A stretch of DNA of 12,563 nt from contig JARBTY010000073.1 in assembly GCA_029239935.1 (NCBI GenBank), forward strand, positions 1 through 12,563, read 5' to 3'. The position numbers and the translations under genes are program-made. Shown in pieces: positions 8,132-12,563 of the stretch. The DNA comes from Clostridia bacterium. GTDB lineage: Bacteria > Bacillota_A > Clostridia > Lachnospirales > Cellulosilyticaceae. The notes beneath the pieces are model-generated. The model was not told the origin of the DNA and made no database searches. It was given only the letters and a program-made list of their open reading frames with translations. Position 1 is the stretch's first letter. Each line of letters starts with the position of its first letter.

Positions 8132-8201
8132 ATGTTCAACCCCTATAGTTAAAGTGTGATTAACAAAATATTCATAAGAGTAATGTATATCATACGCCTT
8201 T

Positions 8202-8207
8202 ATTATA
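8202..8207 (-). promoter_or_regulatory. Probable -10 element of the ppk1-cls promoter
   Basis: Read on the minus strand, 8207 to 8202 is TATAAT. No good TTGACA-like -35 is found at 16-18 bp (the sequence around 8224-8231 reads CTTCT-like), which fits an activator-dependent promoter. The repeat array 8236-8279 begins about 5 bp beyond the expected -35 position. The predicted start point near 8195 would leave an untranslated leader of about 64 nt. Confidence 0.5.
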
Positions 8208-8235
8208 CAAGTATTATGTATAAGAGAAGTAGAAA

Positions 8236-8279
8236 TTTAAAATAGATTTAACTTAGATTTAACGAGATTCTAACACAAA
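8236..8279. promoter_or_regulatory. Four tandem 11-bp repeats, putative PhoP/OmpR-type response regulator site
   Basis: Four contiguous 11-bp units start at 8236, 8247, 8258 and 8269: TTTAAAATAGA, TTTAACTTAGA, TTTAACGAGAT and TCTAACACAAA. Units 2-4 share a TTTAAC/TCTAAC hexamer, each followed by 5 bp. Direct hexamers with a one-turn 11-bp period are the known layout of PhoP/PhoB-family binding sites, and the Bacillus Pho box is TTAACA-like with about 5-bp spacers. The array lies between the predicted -10 elements of ppk1 and ppx, both lacking a good -35. That it is a phosphate-regulon operator is inference. Confidence 0.55.
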
Positions 8280-8316
8280 ATATGCCCTTGCTATCTTTAC
8301 TAAAATAATGTTTACT

Positions 8317-8322
8317 TATAAT
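8317..8322 (+). promoter_or_regulatory. Probable -10 element of the ppx promoter
   Basis: TATAAT at 8317-8322, about 35 bp before the ppx start codon. The nearest -35-like hexamer is TTTACT at 8296-8301, with a short 15-bp spacer, so the promoter looks weak without an activator. The ppx ribosome binding site AGAGGA (8343-8348) lies 8 nt before ATG 8357. Confidence 0.5.
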
Positions 8323-8356
8323 AGGATTTTAACACATATATGAGAGGATATTTTAA

Positions 8357-9703
8357 ATGAAAAATATTGGTATTATAGATCTGGGCTCCAACTCCACAAG
8401 ACTACTGATAGTCAAAATACTAAGTAGCAAAGGATTTAAAGTAATCCATGAACTTAAAGAGGCTGTTAGATTAGGAAAAGATATGGGGGGCGATGGTTGT
8501 CTCAACACTGCAAGAAAAGAAGCAGCCATAAAAACACTGCAATATTTTAAAACAGTGTGCGAAACCTATAATACCCATGAGATTATTGCAGTTGCAACAG
8601 CAGCTGTAAGGGCAGCAACTGATAAAGAAGCTTTTTTAGAAGAAGCAAAGATCAGAACAGGGCTGGATATCAGGGTGTTATCTGGAGAAGAAGAGGCTTT
8701 TTATGACTATTTTGGGATTGTTAATAGTATACGCTTTACAGAGGGGCTTATTATAGATATAGGGGGAGCAAGTACAGAGATTATCTATGTCCATGACAGG
8801 GCGTTTAAAGAATGTATCAGCTTGCCTTTTGGCGCCATAACCCTTACTGAACAATTTGGGTTAACGGATGACATTAAAGAGGAAAACTTATCTGCTTTAC
8901 AAAGTTATTTAGTAGAGCAATATGACTCATTGCCATGGCTTTCACAAATAAAAGATGTGATTTTAATCGGTGTGGGAGGGACGCTTAGGAACATAGGTAA
9001 GATAGACAGAAAGCTCAAAGACTATTCTTTAGACCGTACACATAATTATAAGATGGATACGCAGGCAGTCAAAGAAATTACAAATCTAGCAGGGGGTATG
9101 AATCTAAAGCAGCGGAGAAAATTAAAGGGGCTTTCTAAAACAAGGGCTGATATTTTTGTGGCAGCTTGTGAAGCAGTAAAAGTACTTATTGAGTACTGCA
9201 GGATCAAAAAACTAATAGTAAGTGGCAATGGCGTTAAAGAGGGGCTTTTATATGAAACTATTCAAGGGGGTAAAATGCCAGTAAGAGATGTTTTGGAGTT
9301 CTCTGTAAATAATCTGATGCAGCAATATCAGGTAGATAGAGAAAGAACAGACACAATATGGCAGAGGGCTAAATACCTGTTAGATTTTTCAAAGACTGAC
9401 TATGACAAGGTGGAGCATGCAGAAAAAATATTAAAAACAGCGGTTATGTTTCATAGAATAGGTGTACAGGTCAGCTGTTATGATTTTCATAAACATTCTT
9501 TTTATATGATGCTTCATGCAGACCTTAATGGACTGAGTCACAGAGAAATTTTGATGGTTGCCTATACCATTTTATATCATCCAAAAGAGGAGTTTGAAAA
9601 TTTATTTTATGGGTATAAGGATTTACTCGAAGAGCAAGATGTTCGTATGACTCAAAAACTCGGAGTTATTTTAAAAATGGCAGTCAACAACGTTGTGTTC
9701 TAA
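8357..9703 (+). CDS. ppx: Exopolyphosphatase / guanosine pentaphosphatase family (Ppx/GppA)
   Basis: Ppx removes terminal phosphates from polyphosphate; GppA paralogues hydrolyse pppGpp, and sequence alone does not fully separate them. The neighbouring ppk1 favours Ppx. It has 448 residues. An ASKHA-fold domain (1-300) shows IDLGSNSTRL (7-16), SGEEEA (109-114; the conserved glutamate cluster at the catalytic position), DIGGASTE (134-141), GVGGTLRN (205-212) and SGNGVKEGLL (289-298). The C-terminal part (about 310-440) is the HD-like third domain, with MFHRIGV (364-370) and DFHKHSFYML-type sequence (376-385). The usual HD pair reads HR here, as in other degenerate Ppx C-domains, so this domain is probably structural or regulatory. 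The enzyme is shorter than E. coli Ppx (513) and longer than N-domain-only forms. It is divergent from ppk1. Confidence 0.93.
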   Translation: MKNIGIIDLGSNSTRLLIVKILSSKGFKVIHELKEAVRLGKDMGGDGCLNTARKEAAIKTLQYFKTVCETYNTHEIIAVATAAVRAATDKEAFLEEAKIRTGLDIRVLSGEEEAFYDYFGIVNSIRFTEGLIIDIGGASTEIIYVHDRAFKECISLPFGAITLTEQFGLTDDIKEENLSALQSYLVEQYDSLPWLSQIKDVILIGVGGTLRNIGKIDRKLKDYSLDRTHNYKMDTQAVKEITNLAGGMNLKQRRKLKGLSKTRADIFVAACEAVKVLIEYCRIKKLIVSGNGVKEGLLYETIQGGKMPVRDVLEFSVNNLMQQYQVDRERTDTIWQRAKYLLDFSKTDYDKVEHAEKILKTAVMFHRIGVQVSCYDFHKHSFYMMLHADLNGLSHREILMVAYTILYHPKEEFENLFYGYKDLLEEQDVRMTQKLGVILKMAVNNVVF

Positions 9704-9721
9704 GTGGTGGTATGATATACT
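9693..9721 (+). promoter_or_regulatory. Probable promoter of the small membrane-protein gene, overlapping the ppx 3' end
   Basis: TATACT at 9716-9721 is preceded by TG at 9713-9714, forming an extended -10. TTGTGT at 9693-9698 is a weak -35 with a 17-bp spacer. It would start transcripts about 35 bp before the GTG at 9763, so this gene may be transcribed both with ppx and alone. Confidence 0.45.
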
Positions 9722-9762
9722 AGTCTAAGCTTAATTTAAACGTTTATCAGGAGGTATGAAGA

Positions 9763-10215
9763 GTGAACTGGACTTTATTTTTGATTGCATTTGTAGTCAT
9801 AGCTGCCTTAATAGCTGGCTTGTATTTTTGGGGTAAAAGGTTACAAAAAAAGTATGACGAGCAACAACAGCTTATTAATCAGCACAAGCAAGCTTTATCC
9901 ATATTTGTAATAGATAAAAAGAAAGATAATGTGAACAACCTCAAGCTGCCAAAGCAAGTAAAAGAACAGCTTCCATGGATGTATAAAAGACGTAAAATGC
10001 CAGTTGTCATAGCTAAAATAGGACCACAGATTCAGACACTTATGTGTGATGAAAGAGTGTACAACAGTATTCCTACTAAAAAACAGATTAAAGTTGAGAT
10101 GGCAGGAATTCTTATTGTTAAGGTGCTCACAGGTAAACTTCCTGAAGTAAAGAAAACAGGGATCGTTTCACAAATAAAAGATAAAGCAATGCAGCTAAGA
10201 CCTAAGGCAAAATAA
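9763..10215 (+). CDS. Conserved membrane-anchored protein of unknown function, 150 aa
   Basis: The start is a GTG with an ideal AGGAGG (9749-9754) 8 nt upstream; an ATG at 9756 is in another frame and too close to that site. A single N-terminal transmembrane helix (about 4-24, FLIAFVVIAALIAGLYFWG) is followed by a basic, Gln-rich, coiled-coil-like stretch (25-46) and a compact soluble region (47-125). That region holds SIFVIDKKK (47-55), QLPWMYKRRKMPVVIAKIGPQ (69-89), TLMCDERVYNSIP (92-104) and VEMAGILIVKVLTG (111-124). The C-terminus is lysine-rich (126-150). It resembles small anchored hypothetical proteins of clostridia, but I cannot name a family or function. The positive-inside rule puts the soluble part, which follows a basic flank, in the cytoplasm. 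It sits 59 bp after ppx, between a likely own promoter and a strong terminator. Confidence 0.8.
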   Translation: MNWTLFLIAFVVIAALIAGLYFWGKRLQKKYDEQQQLINQHKQALSIFVIDKKKDNVNNLKLPKQVKEQLPWMYKRRKMPVVIAKIGPQIQTLMCDERVYNSIPTKKQIKVEMAGILIVKVLTGKLPEVKKTGIVSQIKDKAMQLRPKAK

Positions 10216-10248
10216 AACTTGTATACCTACCCGTATACAAGTTTTTTT
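10214..10248 (+). terminator. Rho-independent terminator after the 150-aa gene
   Basis: ACTTGTATAC (10217-10226) pairs perfectly with GTATACAAGT (10233-10242) around a six-base loop. Flanking A (10214-10216) and T (10243-10245) residues can extend the stem to 13 bp. A run of seven T follows at 10242-10248. The stem begins within the stop codon of the 150-aa gene, and it separates that gene from the BrkB operon. Confidence 0.93.
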
Positions 10249-10299
10249 ATATAGAAAAATGATGGTTAGGCAGGTATTTAATAAATTAATAAGGTTAAT

Positions 10300-10349
10300 A
10301 ATAAGGTGAGCTTATTCATATGCTTAAAAAGAAGGGGGCGAACCAATGA
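10300..10349 (+). other. Possible nine-codon leader ORF and small hairpin before the BrkB gene
   Basis: An ATG at 10320 opens a nine-codon frame (MLKKKGANQ) whose TGA at 10347-10349 overlaps the BrkB ATG as ATGA. AAGGTGA (10303-10309) lies 10 nt before this ATG and sits partly in a hairpin of AATAAG (10300-10305) with CTTATT (10311-10316). The BrkB ribosome binding site lies inside the mini-ORF. I found no convincing promoter in 10249-10345, though the preceding terminator implies that one exists. The leader could couple translation or be chance. Confidence 0.25.
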
Positions 10350-11206
10350 ATAGTAAGCTTGTCAGAGTCATTAAAAATTTGTTTAAACGTTACGTAGCAC
10401 ATAATATAGCAGCTACCAGTGCTCAGATTGCCTATTATTGGATCTTGGCATTTTTTCCGTTTTTGATTTTTATTATTACCTTATTGACCTATACAAAAAT
10501 TCCTGCCAGTATTTTATTAGAATATATTGCAAAGATTGTACCTGCTTCACTGGTACCTTTTATCGAACAGACGATTAACCAGTTTATCAGCTACAGAAGC
10601 ACTACCTTATTGTCAGCTGGGGTACTGATTACATTATGGTCTGGGGGAACGGCCGTCAATGCGCTTACAAGGGGCATTCACCTAGCTTACAATTCGAAGC
10701 ATATTAAGCCTTTTTGGCTTTCAAAGATTACAGCAGTTATTTATACAATTCTTTTGGCAGTGTTGATTATTGTGCTGATGATAAGCCTTGTATTTGGCAA
10801 TCGGATAGGAGGCTATATTATTGGGGTAATGGATATGAACAGAGGTATTTTTATGCCTATATGGAACCTAGCCAGACTTATTATGCCTTTTTTAGCACTT
10901 ATTGTGATACTTTATATTATTTATAGAATTATTCCTAGAAAACATTTAAGATATAAAAACGTTTGGCCGGGAACCTTGGCAGTTTCAGTCGGGTGGTATT
11001 TATTTTCTCTTGTTTTTTCCATATATATAGATAATTATAGTAAATATAATCAATTATATGGTAGTATAGGAAGTGTATTTATCTTGCTTATTTGGATTTA
11101 TGCCAGCTGTATGCTGCTGCTTTTAGGTGCAGAGCTGAATGCCCTATATCAAGATGTTAAGCTAAATAGAGTGATACGAAAAGTGAAAGGGAATACTATA
11201 AAATGA
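10346..11206 (+). CDS. YihY/BrkB-family integral membrane protein
   Basis: This 286-residue protein has about six membrane helices (near 31-49, 88-108, 127-150, 178-196, 208-228 and 242-262). The family signatures are visible: an N-terminal SAQIAYYWILAFFPFLIF region (25-42), SAGVLITLWSGGTAV-type sequence (90-104), and a C-terminal YNQLYGSIGSVFILLIWIY (234-252) followed by GAELNALYQD (261-270). Early reports called family members ribonuclease BN or virulence factor BrkB. The ribonuclease label is wrong for this family, and its real function, perhaps transport, is not settled. AGGGGG (10333-10338) lies 7 nt before the ATG. Its stop codon overlaps the start of the DNA glycosylase gene as ATGA, so the two are translationally coupled. 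Confidence 0.92.
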   Translation: MNSKLVRVIKNLFKRYVAHNIAATSAQIAYYWILAFFPFLIFIITLLTYTKIPASILLEYIAKIVPASLVPFIEQTINQFISYRSTTLLSAGVLITLWSGGTAVNALTRGIHLAYNSKHIKPFWLSKITAVIYTILLAVLIIVLMISLVFGNRIGGYIIGVMDMNRGIFMPIWNLARLIMPFLALIVILYIIYRIIPRKHLRYKNVWPGTLAVSVGWYLFSLVFSIYIDNYSKYNQLYGSIGSVFILLIWIYASCMLLLLGAELNALYQDVKLNRVIRKVKGNTIK

Positions 11207-11811
11207 ATCCGCTTACTCAGGCATTTTATTTAAGAGAGGCAGTTACGGTAGCCAAAGAATTACTTGGTAAAATATTAATAAGACAAATAAATGGGAAAGC
11301 ATACTGTTTTAAGATAGTAGAGACAGAAGCCTATATGGGTGTGATGGATAAAGCCTCTCATGCTTATGGTGGTAAGTTCACAAACCGTACGAAGCCGATG
11401 TTTGAAAGAGGAGGCATTACTTATATCTATTTGATTTATGGGATGTATTACTGTTTAAATATAGTAACTCAAGACAAAGATATTCCTCAAGCAGTACTGA
11501 TTCGGGCAGTAGAACCTTTAGATGAGGAAGCGATAGAGCTTGCTAAATCCAACAGACCCATTAAGTCTAAAAAAAATTATGACCTTACAAATGGTCCCGG
11601 TAAGCTCTGTCAGGCATTAGCCATTGATAAGACTTTAAATGAAAAAGATGTTACAAAACAAAACCTTCTATGGATAGCAGATGCTCCGCTCATTACGCAC
11701 ATCATAAAAGATAAGCGTATCAATATACCTTATGCTATGGAGTATCAGGATATGGAATGGCGGTTTTATATTGCGGAAAATCCATTTGTGTCGGTATTAA
11801 AAAACAACTAG
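11203..11811 (+). CDS. mpg: DNA-3-methyladenine glycosylase (AAG/MPG family)
   Basis: This monofunctional base-excision repair enzyme removes alkylated and deaminated purines such as 3-methyladenine and hypoxanthine. It has 202 residues, normal for the bacterial form. The active site is visible by fixed offset to human AAG: E42 and Y44 in VETEAYMG match Glu125 and Tyr127, H53 matches His136, Y76 and Y79 in YIYLIYGMYY match Tyr159 and the intercalating Tyr162, and N86 matches Asn169. LTNGPGKLCQALAI (128-141) and WRFYIAENPFVS (186-197) complete the family pattern. The start overlaps the BrkB stop by four bases (ATGA); an AAAGGGA (11186-11192) lies about 10 nt upstream. The methionine synthase activation gene follows 23 bp later. 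Repair of methyl damage next to methyl-transfer metabolism is suggestive but may be coincidence. Confidence 0.96.
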   Translation: MNPLTQAFYLREAVTVAKELLGKILIRQINGKAYCFKIVETEAYMGVMDKASHAYGGKFTNRTKPMFERGGITYIYLIYGMYYCLNIVTQDKDIPQAVLIRAVEPLDEEAIELAKSNRPIKSKKNYDLTNGPGKLCQALAIDKTLNEKDVTKQNLLWIADAPLITHIIKDKRINIPYAMEYQDMEWRFYIAENPFVSVLKNN

Positions 11812-11834
11812 AAATGGTAATGGAGGTAGTAGAA

Positions 11835-12506
11835 ATGGCTATTTCAAAAATCATGATAAAGGATGCTCTAAGATATATTGGCATGCCTAGCCATCAAACG
11901 AGTAGTCCAATGAGTCAGCAAATAGAGGATACATATAAAGAACTTGAACAATTAAATGCATCCAAATACATCTACAATCATTTTCCAATTACCATAAGTG
12001 AAGAGGTTGTTTCGTTTGAATATACAAAGTTACAAGTAAAAAGCAAAGATCTAGCAAAGCTTCTTGCGAACTGTAATAGATGTTATGTCTTAGCTGCAAC
12101 ACTGGGGCAAGAGGCAGATAAACAGATAAGCAGAAGACAAAAAACGGATATGCTGGAAGCCGTTATTTTAGATGCTTGTGCCTCTGTGCTGGTTGACAAA
12201 ATCTGCGATGATTTTGAGATGAAAATTACAGAAGAAATCAGTAAGAATGAGTTTTTGACGATGCGTTTTAGTCCAGGGTATGGCGATGTACCTTTAGATG
12301 TGCAGCAATCCATCTTAGATATATTAAATGCAACTAAACAGATAGGAATAAGTCTTACAAAAACAAATATGCTGCTTCCAACTAAGTCAGTGACGGCTTT
12401 TATTGGCATATCTCATCAGAAAGAAGAAAGGCAAAAAAGCTGTGAGGCATGTAGCTTAGTGCAAAGCTGTATCTATAGGAAAAGAGGAGATCAATGTGGT
12501 TTATAA
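11835..12506 (+). CDS. Free-standing methionine synthase activation-domain protein with C-terminal Cys cluster
   Basis: It has 223 residues from ATG 11835, which follows GGAGGT (11822-11827) by 7 nt. An in-frame ATG at 11757 lies inside the glycosylase gene and is rejected. The protein matches the AdoMet-binding activation domain found at the C-terminus of long MetH enzymes: a helical N-terminal part, AATLGQEAD (87-95), and RFSPGYGDVPLDVQ (144-157), which contains the RxxxGY AdoMet-binding pattern (R144, G148, Y149), then LLPTKSVTAFIGI (180-192). In family members this domain remethylates oxidised cob(II)alamin with AdoMet after a one-electron reduction. Separate versions next to a short MetH are known, for example in Thermotoga. 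The last 21 residues carry C203, C206, C212 and C221 (Cx2Cx5Cx8C), outside the classical domain, which could bind a metal or an Fe-S cluster. It overlaps metH by 11 bp. Confidence 0.9.
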   Translation: MAISKIMIKDALRYIGMPSHQTSSPMSQQIEDTYKELEQLNASKYIYNHFPITISEEVVSFEYTKLQVKSKDLAKLLANCNRCYVLAATLGQEADKQISRRQKTDMLEAVILDACASVLVDKICDDFEMKITEEISKNEFLTMRFSPGYGDVPLDVQQSILDILNATKQIGISLTKTNMLLPTKSVTAFIGISHQKEERQKSCEACSLVQSCIYRKRGDQCGL

Positions 12507-12563
12507 CATATTAGGTAAAAAACGTTTATACTTTGATGGGGCCATGGGGACGGTCCTTCAAAA
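12496..12563 (+). CDS. metH: Cobalamin-dependent methionine synthase, N-terminal fragment (runs off right edge)
   Basis: A GTG at 12496 opens a frame to the window end, with 22 complete codons. GAGGAG (12484-12489) is 6 nt upstream. The peptide VVYNILGKKRLYFDGAMGTVLQ carries the FDGAMGTxLQ motif that begins the homocysteine S-methyltransferase barrel of MetH. An ATG two bases earlier (12494) is in a different frame and stops after six codons. The start lies 11 bp inside the activation-protein gene, so co-translation is very likely. BhmT-like or MetH-like homocysteine methyltransferases share this motif; the neighbour makes MetH the best call. Confidence 0.85.
   Translation, partial: MVYNILGKKRLYFDGAMGTVLQ

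Noticed and set aside
10714..10926. Alternative-frame ORF of 70 codons inside the BrkB gene
   Set aside because: It overlaps a membrane protein with strong family signatures and has no own ribosome binding site.
11757..11834. Upstream extension of the MetH activation protein to an ATG at 11757
   Set aside because: It overlaps the glycosylase coding region; ATG 11835 has GGAGGT at ideal spacing.
12083..12409. Minus-strand frame of 108 codons opposite the activation-protein gene
   Set aside because: It is a shadow of a well-supported coding gene; no ribosome binding site or family features.
11812..12495. SAM or cobalamin riboswitch ahead of metH
   Set aside because: The space before the activation gene is only 23 bp, and metH starts within that gene; there is no room for an aptamer.

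Overview
The window is about 12.5 kb of AT-rich, densely packed DNA. Short intergenic gaps, strong AGGAGG-type ribosome binding sites, some GTG starts and the protein families all point to a low-GC Firmicute, most likely class Clostridia. Assignment below class level would be a guess. All genes look like chromosomal housekeeping or metabolic genes. I see no rRNA or tRNA gene, insertion sequence, CRISPR array or phage gene.

Layout, left to right. (1) The left edge cuts off a minus-strand EamA/DMT-type transporter. It is divergent from a plus-strand operon, and the shared control region holds an 18-bp perfect palindrome carrying a TATAAT on each strand. (2) The plus-strand operon is pncB (nicotinate phosphoribosyltransferase), plsC (1-acylglycerol-3-phosphate acyltransferase, GTG start) and a FapA/DUF342 protein, closed by a nested-hairpin terminator. 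(3) Convergent to it on the minus strand lies ppk1 followed by cls: polyphosphate kinase, then cardiolipin synthase. (4) Divergent from ppk1 is ppx (exopolyphosphatase/GppA family). The 225-bp gap between ppk1 and ppx carries four head-to-tail 11-bp repeats that resemble PhoP-type response-regulator boxes. (5) After ppx comes a small membrane-anchored protein of unknown function with its own likely promoter and a strong terminator. (6) A last plus-strand group holds a YihY/BrkB-family membrane protein, a 3-methyladenine DNA glycosylase, a free-standing methionine synthase activation-domain protein with a C-terminal cysteine cluster, and the first 22 codons of metH, cut by the right edge.

How the genes fit together. 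The centre is a polyphosphate locus: Ppk1 makes polyphosphate, Ppx degrades it or acts on (p)ppGpp, and both read outward from one region with a phosphate-regulon-like repeat array. Cls, downstream of ppk1, and PlsC, in the convergent operon, are phospholipid enzymes, so phosphate storage and membrane lipid synthesis sit side by side. At the right end, the activation protein and MetH overlap by 11 bp and are almost certainly co-translated as the two halves of a split cobalamin-dependent methionine synthase.

The most interesting signals are the 11-bp repeat array between ppk1 and ppx, the cysteine-tailed MetH activation protein, the palindromic double promoter at the left, and a possible nine-codon leader ORF before the BrkB gene.
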